DNA of 64,000 bases from Streptococcus salivarius (GCF_009738225.1 NZ_CP018187.1:940501-1004500); one strand, 5' to 3'. Shown: positions 33,758 through 42,918, counted from the first letter of the stretch. The notes: generated by a model not told the origin, from the sequence alone. A program made the numbers and translations.

Positions 33758-34429
33758 ATGAGTGTTCAAGACTTTATAAAAAAATCTATCTTGCAGTCTG
33801 ATAACTATGCGACGCAGTCACCGTTTCGTATTGTTATCGTCTTGCTACTTGCCTTGTTGATTGGAGCCTTTATCTATAAGGTTTACCAGCATTTCTTTAC
33901 AGGCGTTATTTATTCACGCAGTTTTGCCATGACTTTGGTCGGTATGACCTTGCTTACGTCAATGGTAACACTGGCAATCAGTTCAAACATCGTTATCTCA
34001 CTTGGTATGGTCGGTGCCCTCTCTATCGTCCGTTACCGTACTGCAGTTAAGGATCCTATGGACTTGCTCTATCTTTTCTGGGCAATTACCTCAGGGATTA
34101 CGGTAGGGGCAGGTATGTATGTCCTAGCCGTTGTAACGTCTATCGTTATCCTACTGATGCTTATTGTCTTTAGCCGCTTGCAAGAGACTGGTAAGGTGTA
34201 TATCGCTGTGGTTCACTTTGATGGTGAGCATACAGGTGACAAAGTTATTCAAGAACTTGGTCGCATCAAGCACTTTATCAAGTCTGAAACTATGCGAAAA
34301 GACAGTGTTGAGATGGCTATTGAAGTCTTTGTGAAAAATAACGACCTTACCTTCGTTGAAAACATTAAATCTATCGAAGGTGTCAAAGACCTTACACTGA
34401 TCCAATACAACGGCGAATACCATGGCTAG
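33758..34429 (+). CDS. DUF4956 membrane protein
   Basis: 223 residues. Three or four membrane helices (about 25-150) include the family signature GALSIVRYRTAVKDP, then a cytosolic alpha/beta domain of about 75 residues. DUF4956 proteins are regularly encoded with VTC polyphosphate polymerases and CotH; a role in polyphosphate synthesis, movement or sensing across the membrane is inferred from that link. SD AAGGGGAA precedes the ATG. It overlaps the next gene by eight bases. Confidence 0.85.
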   Translation: MSVQDFIKKSILQSDNYATQSPFRIVIVLLLALLIGAFIYKVYQHFFTGVIYSRSFAMTLVGMTLLTSMVTLAISSNIVISLGMVGALSIVRYRTAVKDPMDLLYLFWAITSGITVGAGMYVLAVVTSIVILLMLIVFSRLQETGKVYIAVVHFDGEHTGDKVIQELGRIKHFIKSETMRKDSVEMAIEVFVKNNDLTFVENIKSIEGVKDLTLIQYNGEYHG

Positions 34430-35843
34430 AAGACGTGAGAAGAAAAGTTGGAGTAGTCGAAAGAAGAAACTTTGGCTCGTCATCTGTCTAATCATTATTA
34501 CAAGTGGTCTTTATGCCATTTTTGTGTATTTGAATACCAGAAACACAGGTACCAAGTTTGAATATACGCTTTCAGACAAGAGTTTTGGGAATCCGCTCAT
34601 GGGTTATGTCCCTTCAGCTGAAGAAAAAACAGTTTCTGAAGACGTTCACCTTGTCTATGTTGATATTACATGGAAAGAATTGGAACCTAAAAAGGGCCAC
34701 TATAACTGGGAAACAATTGAAGAAAGTAACCAGTTTAAACGATGGAAGAAAGAAGGCAAGCAGGTCGTCTTACGTTTCTTGCTAGATTACCCTGGCAAAT
34801 CAAGTCATAAGGATATCCCTGACTGGTTGGGAAATGAAATTTCTGACCTTGGAGATGCTTATAGCACATCCTACGGTAAGGGATTTTCACCAAATTACCA
34901 AAATAAACTGCTTAGAAAATACTATAAAGATGCTGTTACTGCTATGGGACAGCGTTGGGGCAATGATGATTTTATCGCCTACATCGAGCTTGGTGGCCTA
35001 GGCCACTGGGGTGAGTGGCATGTTCACTCAGATGCGGGCATTCGCCAATTGCCACGAAAAGAAGTTCGTAAGGACTACATTGCTCCGTTTCAACCAGCCT
35101 TTCCTAAAGCAAAGATTCTTATGAGAAGACCTTTTGATACAGGTTTGGAAGGTGATTTTGGAATCTACAATGATGTCTTTGGAGACAAATCAGCAACTAA
35201 AACCTGGTTAAATTGGATTCAAAATGGTGGATCATATGATCAAACCCAAGAGCAAGCTGCCTTGAAAGCCATGCCTAAGGCCTGGGAGAAAGCACCAATC
35301 GGTGGTGAATTAACAAGTTCGCAGTCTATGTCTACTTTGCTTGGTAATAACTTAGACGAGCTTACAGATGAAGCCAAAGCAGCTCATTTGACCTTCTTGG
35401 GTCCAAAGGTTGCTGAAGATATTGGTGACGGGCAAGCTGCTTATAATGAGCTCTTGAAGAACATGGGCTACCGTCTCTGGGTATCAGGTTTGACAATTTC
35501 CAAAGGAGAGAGCAAGGTTGAAATTACCCTTAATTTGGAAAATTCTGGGGTTGCCCCTTTATATGGGGATTGGCCTGTGGTATTATACTTGTGTAATGCT
35601 AATGGTAAGGTTCTTCAAGCCCAACAACTTGATTGTCGTTTGTCAGAATTGCTTCCAGATCAAACAACTGAACTTAAGGCAAGTTTCGCCTATTCCAAAG
35701 ATCAGAATTATCAGGTGAAGCTAGGAATTCTATCTCCAATGACACAAGAGCCTTCGGTTCATTTTGCCATGAAAGGTTTTGAAGGAGAAGTCATGCCTAA
35801 ATTAGCAACGATTCAAAAGGATCAAAAAGGCACTGACAAGTAA
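34422..35843 (+). CDS. DUF4832/DUF4874-type extracellular protein
   Basis: 473 residues with a basic N terminus and one membrane anchor (about 15-32). The outer part starts like a glycoside-hydrolase-fold protein: FGNPLMGYVPSAEE, then VYVDITWKELEPKKGHYNW, the way (beta/alpha)8 hydrolases begin, and acidic residues follow in YIELGGLGHWGEWH. The C-terminal region (about 350-470) is a beta-rich DUF4832-like module. It may trim or bind the polymer outside the cell, standing in for the hydrolase lacking in PelA; this is inference. Confidence 0.7.
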   Translation: MARRREKKSWSSRKKKLWLVICLIIITSGLYAIFVYLNTRNTGTKFEYTLSDKSFGNPLMGYVPSAEEKTVSEDVHLVYVDITWKELEPKKGHYNWETIEESNQFKRWKKEGKQVVLRFLLDYPGKSSHKDIPDWLGNEISDLGDAYSTSYGKGFSPNYQNKLLRKYYKDAVTAMGQRWGNDDFIAYIELGGLGHWGEWHVHSDAGIRQLPRKEVRKDYIAPFQPAFPKAKILMRRPFDTGLEGDFGIYNDVFGDKSATKTWLNWIQNGGSYDQTQEQAALKAMPKAWEKAPIGGELTSSQSMSTLLGNNLDELTDEAKAAHLTFLGPKVAEDIGDGQAAYNELLKNMGYRLWVSGLTISKGESKVEITLNLENSGVAPLYGDWPVVLYLCNANGKVLQAQQLDCRLSELLPDQTTELKASFAYSKDQNYQVKLGILSPMTQEPSVHFAMKGFEGEVMPKLATIQKDQKGTDK

Positions 35844-35857
35844 GAAAGGAAAAATAT

Positions 35858-36871
35858 ATGTCTATTTTAATTACAGGAGGAGCTGGCTATATCGGTAGCC
35901 ACACAACCGTTGAACTCCTTAATGCAGGTTTCGATGTAGTCTTAGTTGATGACTTTTCAAATAGTTCGCCAGCAGTTCTTGAACGTTTGGAAAAGATTAC
36001 TGGTAAAAAATTTCCATTTTATCAAGGTTCCATTTTAGATACTGATTTTTTGGATAAGGTTTTTACAAATGAAGATATTGAGTTAGTTATTCACTTCGCG
36101 GCCTTCAAGGCAGTGGGGGAATCTGTTCAAAAACCTTTGAAATATTATAAAAACAATATCAGTGGTACCATTACTCTTCTTGAAAAAATGAAAGAATATG
36201 ATGTTAAAAACATCGTCTTCAGTTCAAGTGCAACAGTTTACGGTACTAATAATCCTTCTCCAATGACGGAAGATATGCCAACGTCAGCTATTAACCCATA
36301 CGGTTATACTAAGTTGATGATGGAACAAATTCTTACAGACGTAGCGGCTTCAGATCCGTCATGGTCAGTCACAAATCTTCGTTATTTCAATCCTATCGGT
36401 GCTCATGAAAGTGGTTTGATTGGGGAATTGCCAAACGGTATTCCAAACAACCTGATGCCATATATTACACAGGTAGCTATTGGTAAACTTCCTGAGCTTA
36501 ACGTCTTTGGGGATGACTATCCAACTCCAGATGGTACAGGTGTGCGTGACTACATTCACGTCCTTGACTTGGCCTCAGGTCACTTGGCTGCTGTCAAATA
36601 TAATTTGAGTCATAAAGGTGCTGAGATTTTCAATTTGGGTACTGGACATGGTTATAGCGTATTGGATCTCGTTAAGACTTTCGAAGCTGAAAACAAGGTT
36701 GCTATTCCATACCGTATTCAAGGACGTCGTGCTGGTGATATTGCTACTTGCTATGCCTCTCCTGAAAAGGCCAAAGAAGTTCTTGGCTGGGAAGCTAAGA
36801 AGACCTTGAAAGAAATGGTTAGAGATTCTTGGCGTTGGCAAACGACTAACCCTAACGGTTATGAAGACTAA
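35858..36871 (+). CDS. galE: UDP-glucose 4-epimerase
   Basis: 337 residues, extended SDR: NAD loop GGAGYIGSH at the start, catalytic YGYTK near residue 150, SSSATVYG and a GalE-type C terminus. It interconverts UDP-Glc/UDP-Gal and possibly the N-acetyl forms. It is the last gene, 14 bases after the DUF4832-type gene, with SD AAAGGA. In the Pel context a UDP-GalNAc supply role, like that of PelX epimerases in other bacteria, is likely but not proved. Confidence 0.92.
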   Translation: MSILITGGAGYIGSHTTVELLNAGFDVVLVDDFSNSSPAVLERLEKITGKKFPFYQGSILDTDFLDKVFTNEDIELVIHFAAFKAVGESVQKPLKYYKNNISGTITLLEKMKEYDVKNIVFSSSATVYGTNNPSPMTEDMPTSAINPYGYTKLMMEQILTDVAASDPSWSVTNLRYFNPIGAHESGLIGELPNGIPNNLMPYITQVAIGKLPELNVFGDDYPTPDGTGVRDYIHVLDLASGHLAAVKYNLSHKGAEIFNLGTGHGYSVLDLVKTFEAENKVAIPYRIQGRRAGDIATCYASPEKAKEVLGWEAKKTLKEMVRDSWRWQTTNPNGYED

Positions 36872-36963
36872 GTTGCATAACTCAAATTATAAGTACCTAG
36901 AGAGTGTAAGATAAGCGCTAGATTATTTTAAAGTATCCCTAATCTAGTAGCTTCAAAAATAAA

Positions 36964-37027
36964 GGAAAGAGGAGTGAAAGCAGTCGCTAAATAATTACAG
37001 ATTTAGAACTGTCTCACCCTCTTTTTA
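36964..37027 (+). terminator. Terminator of the Pel-like operon
   Basis: AAAGAGGAGTGA / TCTCACCCTCTTTTT with a long loop containing ACAG / CTGT and ending in a T-run. A second inverted repeat (CTAGATTA / TAATCTAG, 36918-36947) stands before it. Confidence 0.6.
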
Positions 37028-37047
37028 TGTTTTAGCTTAGCTTTCTA

Positions 37048-37056
37048 TGGTATAAT
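37048..37056 (+). promoter_or_regulatory. Extended -10 promoter of the DUF1146 gene
   Basis: TGgTATAAT followed by exactly six bases and ATG; -35 is weak. Confidence 0.6.
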
Positions 37057-37062
37057 GAAATT

Positions 37063-37299
37063 ATGACTATTATTAATCAATTCGTCACTTTGGCGAGTCA
37101 CCTTGTATTTATAGGATTGAGCTACCATATGCTGATTAGCCTCTTTGATTGGGCAAAAATCATCAAAAATCCGATTGAAAATACTGGTAAATTGAAACTC
37201 TTTTTGCTCTTTATCAGTATTGCCTTAGGCTATCTTATCAGTTCCTTTATTCTGTCGGTTTTAGCTTTTGGACAGAATATGGCTAGCTCAATTTCTTAA
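37063..37299 (+). CDS. DUF1146 family membrane protein
   Basis: 78 residues with two membrane helices (about 5-28 and 44-68) separated by a basic/hydrophilic segment WAKIIKNP. This is the layout of the YwzB/DUF1146 proteins, which in Firmicutes lie directly before murA, as here. Function unknown, envelope-linked by context. No ribosome binding site is present; the -10 box ends six bases before ATG, so the transcript is predicted leaderless. Confidence 0.8.
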   Translation: MTIINQFVTLASHLVFIGLSYHMLISLFDWAKIIKNPIENTGKLKLFLLFISIALGYLISSFILSVLAFGQNMASSIS

Positions 37300-37322
37300 A
37301 TTAGTGATTTTAAAAGACTTTT

Positions 37323-37330
37323 GATATAAT
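37323..37330 (+). promoter_or_regulatory. Extended -10 promoter of murA
   Basis: TGaTATAAT, 37 bases before the murA start. Confidence 0.5.
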
Positions 37331-37366
37331 ACAAAAAGATGAAAATGACCCTTGAAAGGAATCCTT

Positions 37367-38638
37367 ATGGATAAAATTATTGTGCAGGGTGGCAACACTC
37401 GATTAAGTGGTGAGGTTGTCATTGAAGGTGCTAAAAACGCTGTCCTCCCCTTGTTGGCAGCGACTATCTTGGCCTCGGAAGGTCAAACAACCTTAACTAA
37501 TGTTCCAATCTTGTCAGATGTTTACACGATGAATAATGTTGTTCGTGGTTTAGATATTGCTGTAGACTTTGACGAGGAAAACAATACCGTTGTCGTTGAT
37601 GCTAGTGGAGAAATTCTTGATCAGGCGCCATATGAGTATGTGAGCAAGATGCGTGCGTCTATCGTAGTACTTGGACCAATTCTTGCCCGCAATGGCCACG
37701 CGAAGGTTTCAATGCCTGGTGGTTGTACGATTGGTAGCCGTCCGATTGACCTCCACCTCAAAGGTTTAGAAGCAATGGGTGCTAAAATTACCCAAGTTGG
37801 CGGTGACATCACTGCGACAGCAGAAAAACTAAAAGGTGCAACTATTTATATGGACTTTCCATCTGTCGGTGCCACTCAAAACCTTATGATGGCAGCGACT
37901 TTGGCTGATGGAGTTACAACCATTGAAAATGCTGCGCGTGAACCAGAAATCGTTGACTTGGCCCTTCTTCTTAACGAGATGGGAGCAGATGTCAAAGGTG
38001 CTGGAACTGAAACACTCGTGATTAAAGGTGTTAAAGCTCTCCATGGTACTAAACATGCGGTTGTTCAGGACCGTATTGAAGCAGGTACCTTTATGGTAGC
38101 AGCAGCTATGACTTCTGGTGATGTCCTCATCAAAGATGCTATTTGGGAACATAACCGTCCTTTGATTTCAAAATTATTGGAAATGGGTGTCTATGTTAAG
38201 GAAGAATACGGCGGTATTCGTGTTAAATCTGATGTTTCACAATTGAAACCAGTAACCGTTAAAACTCTACCTCACCCAGGTTTCCCAACTGACATGCAAG
38301 CTCAATTTACAGCGCTTATGGCAGTGGTAAACGGGGAATCAACCATGATTGAAACAGTCTTTGAGAATCGCTTCCAACACTTAGAAGAAATGCGTCGTAT
38401 GGGACTTCATTCAGAAATCCTTCGTGATACGGCTATGATTCACGGTGGTTTGCCACTTCAAGGTGCTCAAGTTATGTCTACTGACCTTCGAGCTTCGGCA
38501 GCACTAATTCTTACAGGGATGGTGGCTGAAGGAACAACTACTGTTGGTAAACTGACACACTTGGATCGTGGTTACTATCAATTCCATGAGAAACTAGCTA
38601 AACTAGGAGCAAATATTTCACGTGTAAGTGAGGCTTAG
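37367..38638 (+). CDS. murA: UDP-N-acetylglucosamine 1-carboxyvinyltransferase
   Basis: 423 residues from ATG 37367. KN pair in GAKNAVLP (22-23), catalytic Cys120 in [10 protein letters not shown] (fosfomycin target) and the [11 protein letters not shown] region. It commits UDP-GlcNAc to peptidoglycan by adding enolpyruvate. The in-frame TTG upstream overlaps the AAAGGA ribosome binding site and is not used. Streptococci usually have two MurA paralogues; the linkage to epuA and endA marks which one this is. Confidence 0.95.
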   Translation: MDKIIVQGGNTRLSGEVVIEGAKNAVLPLLAATILASEGQTTLTNVPILSDVYTMNNVVRGLDIAVDFDEENNTVVVDASGEILDQAPYEYVSKMRASIVVLGPILARNGHAKVSMPGGCTIGSRPIDLHLKGLEAMGAKITQVGGDITATAEKLKGATIYMDFPSVGATQNLMMAATLADGVTTIENAAREPEIVDLALLLNEMGADVKGAGTETLVIKGVKALHGTKHAVVQDRIEAGTFMVAAAMTSGDVLIKDAIWEHNRPLISKLLEMGVYVKEEYGGIRVKSDVSQLKPVTVKTLPHPGFPTDMQAQFTALMAVVNGESTMIETVFENRFQHLEEMRRMGLHSEILRDTAMIHGGLPLQGAQVMSTDLRASAALILTGMVAEGTTTVGKLTHLDRGYYQFHEKLAKLGANISRVSEA

Positions 38639-38639
38639 T

Positions 38640-38828
38640 ATGGAAACTGGTAAAGGCTATGTTTTTCGTCAATTATTACTTGTTTTGAGTGTGTGTGTGA
38701 TTGGCCTTGCTTTTCTAGCAATCGGATTGATGATTGGCTATGCTGTTTTAGGAGAGGGCAAGGATCCTATAAGCATCTTAAAACCAGAAACCTGGCAGGC
38801 AATTGTTGCTAAATTTACAGGAAAATAA
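38640..38828 (+). CDS. epuA: EpuA / RNA polymerase beta-associated small membrane protein
   Basis: 62 residues with one membrane helix (about 10-35) and a short outer tail (DPISILKPETWQ). Size, sequence style and position between murA and endA match streptococcal EpuA (family also labelled DNA-directed RNA polymerase subunit beta). It follows murA by one base. GAGG at the murA end serves as SD for ATG 38640; the GTG start 12 bases earlier is inside murA. Confidence 0.85.
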   Translation: METGKGYVFRQLLLVLSVCVIGLAFLAIGLMIGYAVLGEGKDPISILKPETWQAIVAKFTGK

Positions 38829-38858
38829 AAGGGAGTGGGAAGTAATCCCGCTCCTTTA
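38828..38858 (+). terminator. Hairpin between epuA and endA
   Basis: AAAGGGAG-TGGGA / TCCCG-CTCCTTT stem-loop; short T-run, so partial termination or processing is possible. Confidence 0.55.
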
Positions 38859-38889
38859 GTCATGACATTCATATAAAAGAAAGAGAACA

Positions 38890-39771
38890 ATGGCAAAAAG
38901 AAAGACATCTTTAACAAATAAACAGAAACGTCAGCTAGTCTCGTTACTAATAGCGGTCTTGATTGCAGTTTTAGGTTACATTGGGACGAGCAATAAGCTA
39001 TCGCCTAATAATCCAATCAAGCAGGTAGCTAGTCTAGTCTCGGGAAAATCCAATAACTCCGTCAAATCAAACGGTTCAACAAATGGAAAGGCTACGCCAC
39101 AGGAGCAGCTTGCTGAGTCAGTGATGACTAGCTCCGTCAAGAGTCAACTAGGAAATTCCATAGAATGGAATGGGGCAGGGGCTTATATTGTTAATGGTAA
39201 TAAAACTAATCTAAATGCTAAGGTTTCTAGCCAACCCTATGCCAATAACCAAGTCAAAACGGTTCAAGGACAAACGGTTCCAACAGTTGCGAATGCCTTA
39301 TTAAGTAAAGCAACCAGACAGTACAAAAATCGTCAAGAAACAGGGAATGGCTCAACCTCTTGGACACCTGCGGGATGGCATCAAGTTCACAATCTTTCAG
39401 GAGAGTATAGCCACGCCGTAGATAGAGGTCATTTGTTAGGCTATGCACTTGTAGGTGGTCTCAAAGGATTTGATGCCTCGACTTCAAATCCAGAAAATAT
39501 TGCCGTTCAAACTGCTTGGGCTAACCAAGCTAATAGCGAAAGTTCTACGGGACAAAACTATTATGAAAGCCTGGTACGAAAGGCTCAGGATAAAAACAAA
39601 CGTGTCCGTTATCGCGTTACCCTAATTTATGAAGGGGATAACCTCATTCCATCAGGATCACATCTTGAAGCCAAGTCAGCTGATGGCTCACTTGAGTTCA
39701 ATGTCTTTGTTCCAAATGTACAAGAAGGGATTACCCTAGATTATTATTCAGGAAAAGTAACGGTGAATTAA
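38890..39771 (+). CDS. endA: DNA-entry nuclease EndA
   Basis: 293 residues. An N-terminal basic stretch and membrane anchor (about 14-32), a Ser/Asn-rich linker, and a DRGH (beta-beta-alpha-metal) nuclease domain with [13 protein letters not shown] (DRGH at 178-181) and metal-ligand Asn in [14 protein letters not shown]. EndA sits outside the membrane, cuts incoming double-stranded DNA and lets one strand enter during transformation; it can also degrade extracellular DNA. Start ATG 38890 has AAGAAAGAGAAC as a weak SD. Confidence 0.92.
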   Translation: MAKRKTSLTNKQKRQLVSLLIAVLIAVLGYIGTSNKLSPNNPIKQVASLVSGKSNNSVKSNGSTNGKATPQEQLAESVMTSSVKSQLGNSIEWNGAGAYIVNGNKTNLNAKVSSQPYANNQVKTVQGQTVPTVANALLSKATRQYKNRQETGNGSTSWTPAGWHQVHNLSGEYSHAVDRGHLLGYALVGGLKGFDASTSNPENIAVQTAWANQANSESSTGQNYYESLVRKAQDKNKRVRYRVTLIYEGDNLIPSGSHLEAKSADGSLEFNVFVPNVQEGITLDYYSGKVTVN

Positions 39772-39778
39772 AGCAACG

Positions 39779-39804
39779 AACGACTCTGATTGGAGTCGTT
39801 TTTA
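39779..39804 (+). terminator. Terminator after endA
   Basis: AACGACTC-TGATTG-GAGTCGTT plus T-run. Confidence 0.8.
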
Positions 39805-39817
39805 GTATCCAGAAAAT

Positions 39818-39846
39818 AAAAACCCACCTGCAGGTGAGTTTTTTTG
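39818..39846 (-). terminator. Terminator of amino-acid ABC operon, copy B
   Basis: Minus-strand hairpin AACTCACCTG / CAGGTGGGTT followed by TTTTATTTT. The same hairpin ends copy A at 43000-43019. Confidence 0.8.
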
Positions 39847-39848
39847 TT

Positions 39849-40499
39849 TTATTCACTAGCTTGCTCCCATTGTTTAGAGAGGTAGCGAGAGTAGCTAGAG
39901 ATGGCAAAGTTGACCACGAAATAGGCTAAAGCCACGATACCGTATAAGGTAAAGATTTGGCTTGGTTCGTAGTAACCACCCATCAAAATCTGACTCTTAC
40001 CAAATAATTCCTGTAAGGCGATAACAGAGTAAAGGAAAGAAGTATCCTTGATAACCGTTACGAATTGAGAAATGATAGATGGTAACATCTTACGAATAGC
40101 TTGTGGGAAGATGATGTAAATAAAGATTTGTCTGTTGTTAAACCCTTGAGACAAGCCGGCTTCCGTTTGGCCATGGTCGATAGAGTTGAGTCCCCCACGA
40201 ATGATTTCCGCCAAGGCTGCTGAAGTGAAGACCGTGAAAGAGGTAATTCCTGCCGCTGTAGACTTAAGCTGGAAGACCAAGAAGATAATGAAAATCCAAA
40301 GCAAGTTAGGAACGTTACGAACGAACTCAACGTAGATAGAAGCTATCCAACGAAGAATAGGATTCTTTCCGTTACGCATAACCGCCAGAATAGTTCCGAA
40401 CAAGGTAGACAGCACAATGATGAAGAAAGACAAGTAAAGGGTCGTCCACATCCCTTGTGCCAAGAATTTAAGGTTAGTAGCTGATAAAACTTCTGACAT
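39849..40499 (-). CDS. Polar amino-acid ABC permease 2, copy B
   Basis: 216 residues, about five membrane helices, HisM-type permease with the EAA-loop sequence EAGLSQGFNNRQIFIYIIFPQA that contacts the ATPase. It pairs with the 232-residue permease upstream. It differs from its copy-A twin (43028-43678) by one residue (Ile versus Met in RWxASIYVEF). GGAGGT precedes the ATG. Last gene of the operon, followed directly by the terminator. Confidence 0.88.
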   Translation of the reverse strand: MSEVLSATNLKFLAQGMWTTLYLSFFIIVLSTLFGTILAVMRNGKNPILRWIASIYVEFVRNVPNLLWIFIIFLVFQLKSTAAGITSFTVFTSAALAEIIRGGLNSIDHGQTEAGLSQGFNNRQIFIYIIFPQAIRKMLPSIISQFVTVIKDTSFLYSVIALQELFGKSQILMGGYYEPSQIFTLYGIVALAYFVVNFAISSYSRYLSKQWEQASE

Positions 40500-40510
40500 A
40501 GTGGACCTCC

Positions 40511-41209
40511 TTAGTAAGCTTTTTTATTCTCTTCTTCTTTACGACGTGCCCAAGTAGCTAGAGGGAAACACATGATAAAGTAGAGGAAGGCAGCCCCAGC
40601 GAAGGCCGGCACATAGTTAGTGGTATCATAAGCCCAAGCCTTAGCAGTGAACATGATATCAGCCCCAGAAATAATGGCAACTGTAGAAGTATTCTTAATC
40701 AAGTTAACCACTTGGTTGGTCAATGGCGGCAAGATAGTACGGACTGCTTGAGGCAAGATGATGATACGCATGGTATCAGCGTAGGTGAATCCTTGAGACA
40801 AAGCCGCTTCGGTTTGACCTTTAGGAACCGCCTCAATACCTGTACGAATAATTTCAGAGATATAGGCTCCTGTGTAGACCCCCACACAAAGGATGGCTGT
40901 CAATGAAATTGGGATCATGACATGACCATCAGTTAAGATTGAAATCCCATAGAAGACGACCACGAATTGGACAAGCAAGGGTGTGTTCTGGAAGATTTCG
41001 ACATAAACACGTGAGATGCCACGAAGAACCTTGTTGTGAGTAGAGCTCATAGCCCCAAAGATGAGCCCAAGAAGAAGGGCTACAATCAAGGCACCAATTG
41101 AAATACCAAGGGTATAGAAGAAACCTTTGGCAAATTGTCCAAAGTTAGCGAAGAAAGCAGCCCAACGTTCAAGAGCGAAAGGACTAGCCGTTTCAGTTAA
41201 AAGATACAT
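40511..41209 (-). CDS. Polar amino-acid ABC permease 1, copy B
   Basis: 232 residues, about five membrane helices, HisM/GlnP family, EAA loop EAALSQGFTYADTMRIIILP. Partner of the second permease. Its protein sequence appears identical to that of the copy-A gene at 43690-44388, although silent base changes are present. Substrate cannot be read from the permease; glutamine/glutamate or another polar amino acid is the family expectation. Confidence 0.88.
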   Translation of the reverse strand: MYLLTETASPFALERWAAFFANFGQFAKGFFYTLGISIGALIVALLLGLIFGAMSSTHNKVLRGISRVYVEIFQNTPLLVQFVVVFYGISILTDGHVMIPISLTAILCVGVYTGAYISEIIRTGIEAVPKGQTEAALSQGFTYADTMRIIILPQAVRTILPPLTNQVVNLIKNTSTVAIISGADIMFTAKAWAYDTTNYVPAFAGAAFLYFIMCFPLATWARRKEEENKKAY

Positions 41210-41226
41210 AAATTCAGGACTCCTTT

Positions 41227-42060
41227 CTATTTATCTTCAGCCTTAGCTGGTTTCAAGTGATACTTATCGTAGAGCTTTTGAAGGCTACCATCTTTTTGCC
41301 ATTTAGCCAACAAATCGTTGGTATAATCAATCAACTCTTGGTTAGACTTGCTTGAAGCAATACCGTATTCTTGTGTTTTGAAACCTTCTTTTAAGGTTTT
41401 AGTCTTTTTACTTTCATATCCGGAGAGGATAGATTTATCAACTGAGAAAGCATCGACGCGGTGAGCGTAAAGGGAAACAGCCAATTCTGGGAAAGATCCG
41501 AGTTGAACATAGTTGAACTTAAGGTTATTAGCTGAAGCATACTCTTGCAACGCAGCCTTAGTTGACGCCCCTTGAGAAACACCGATAGTCTTACCATTCA
41601 AATCTGAGATTTTGTTAATACCTGAATCCTTAAGAACCAAGAAACCGATTTGGTCATAGTAGTAAGGAGTTGAGATAGCGTAAGAAGCCTTACGTTCATC
41701 ATTGATAGTATAGGTAGCGATAAGCAAGTCGATAGTTCCGTTATCCATAAGAGGTTCACGGGTTTGCGTCGTTACTGGAATGTAATTGACTTTAACTTTT
41801 AACTCATCAGCAATCTTCTTAGCAAGATCAACTTCCATACCTTCGTAGGTATTAGTCTTAGCAGAATAGTAACCAAAGTTAGGAACGTCTTGCTTCACAC
41901 CGACATTGAGTGTCCCTCGCTTAACAATCTTTTGGACTGCTTTACTATCAAGAAGCTTACTAGTGTCTTCCGCCTTAGTCTTGTGACTCGTGATAAGAAA
42001 AATAGTGAGAATTGCCAAGCTTGCAACAGTTAGGTAACGTAAGATTTTTTTGAAAATCAT
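41227..42060 (-). CDS. Amino-acid ABC substrate-binding protein, copy B
   Basis: 277-residue SBP_bac_3 protein (GTLNVGVKQDVPNFGYYS, GMEVDLAKKIADEL, GVSQGASTKAAL). The signal segment has no lipobox Cys. ATG 42060 follows AAGGAGG by six bases; the TTG two codons earlier lies too close to the SD. Compared with copy A it differs at many positions in the first about 215 residues, while the last 60 (FKTQEYGIASSKSNQELIDY onward) differ at only one position. Ligand-pocket changes suggest a different or broader substrate. Confidence 0.88.
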   Translation of the reverse strand: MIFKKILRYLTVASLAILTIFLITSHKTKAEDTSKLLDSKAVQKIVKRGTLNVGVKQDVPNFGYYSAKTNTYEGMEVDLAKKIADELKVKVNYIPVTTQTREPLMDNGTIDLLIATYTINDERKASYAISTPYYYDQIGFLVLKDSGINKISDLNGKTIGVSQGASTKAALQEYASANNLKFNYVQLGSFPELAVSLYAHRVDAFSVDKSILSGYESKKTKTLKEGFKTQEYGIASSKSNQELIDYTNDLLAKWQKDGSLQKLYDKYHLKPAKAEDK

Positions 42061-42071
42061 AGGCAACCTCC

Positions 42072-42839
42072 TTAGGCATCCACTTGGACATTATCAGAGT
42101 TGTGATCGATAATCTTAGAAAGGAATTGAACCGCACGAGGTTCAGTTGGATTGTCAAAGAAACCATCCACATCCGTAGTATCCACAAGAACCTGACCTTC
42201 AGCCATGAAAATGATACGGTCTGCCACACTGCGAGCAAAGCCCATTTCGTGGGTAACAACTACCATGTTCATGCCACCTTTGGCAAGGTTCTGCATAACC
42301 GCAAGCACGTCACCGATAGTCTCTGGGTCAAGGGCTGACGTTGGTTCGTCAAAGAGCAAGAGCTCAGGATTCATAGCAAGACCACGGGCAATAGCGATAC
42401 GTTGTTTTTGCCCACCAGAAAGCATGCCAGGGTATGAATCTTTCTTGTCCCACATGTTAACGTAGCGAAGGAATTTTTCAGCAGTCTTTTCGGCGTCTGC
42501 TTTACTGATTCCAAGAACCTTGATAGGTGCCAAAGTTACATTTTCAAGAACGGTTTTGTGCGGGTAGAGGTTAAAGTGTTGGAATACCATACCCGCTTTC
42601 TTACGCAATTCTACCAAATCTTTGGCAGAAGCTTCCGTCACATTATGTCCATTAACGATAAGTGTACCGTTATCGATGGATTCCAAGGCGTTGATTGTAC
42701 GGATAAGGGTAGATTTCCCAGACCCAGAAGGGCCCAAGAGAACCACAACTTGTCCTTTTTCAATTTCTAGATTGATGTCACGAAGTGCATGATAGTCTCC
42801 GTAATATTTATTAACATTTTTAAATTCAATAAGTGCCAT
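42072..42839 (-). CDS. Amino-acid ABC transporter ATP-binding protein, copy B
   Basis: 255 residues: Walker A GPSGSGKST, signature LSGGQKQRIAIARGL, Walker B LLLFDEPTSALDP, switch THEMGFA. GlnQ-type. It differs from copy A at two residues only (Lys versus Glu in LRKxAGM, Asn versus Arg near the C terminus). First gene of the operon, with GGAGG before the ATG. Confidence 0.9.
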   Translation of the reverse strand: MALIEFKNVNKYYGDYHALRDINLEIEKGQVVVLLGPSGSGKSTLIRTINALESIDNGTLIVNGHNVTEASAKDLVELRKKAGMVFQHFNLYPHKTVLENVTLAPIKVLGISKADAEKTAEKFLRYVNMWDKKDSYPGMLSGGQKQRIAIARGLAMNPELLLFDEPTSALDPETIGDVLAVMQNLAKGGMNMVVVTHEMGFARSVADRIIFMAEGQVLVDTTDVDGFFDNPTEPRAVQFLSKIIDHNSDNVQVDA

Positions 42840-42889
42840 AAGAGCCTCCTATAATGGATTTACTTGTTAGCTTTTCTAACATATATTGA

Positions 42890-42918
42890 ATTTTAGCATA
42901 AGTAAAGTCGAAAGTCAA
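42890..42918 (-). promoter_or_regulatory. Promoter of ABC operon copy B
   Basis: Minus strand: TTGACT, 17 bases including TGc, TAAAAT. Near-consensus, about 50 bases before the ATPase start. Confidence 0.7.

Noticed and set aside
42205..42465. Plus-strand ORFs inside the ATPase genes (also 45382-45642)
   Set aside because: Antisense shadows, present in both copies only because the sense genes are duplicated.
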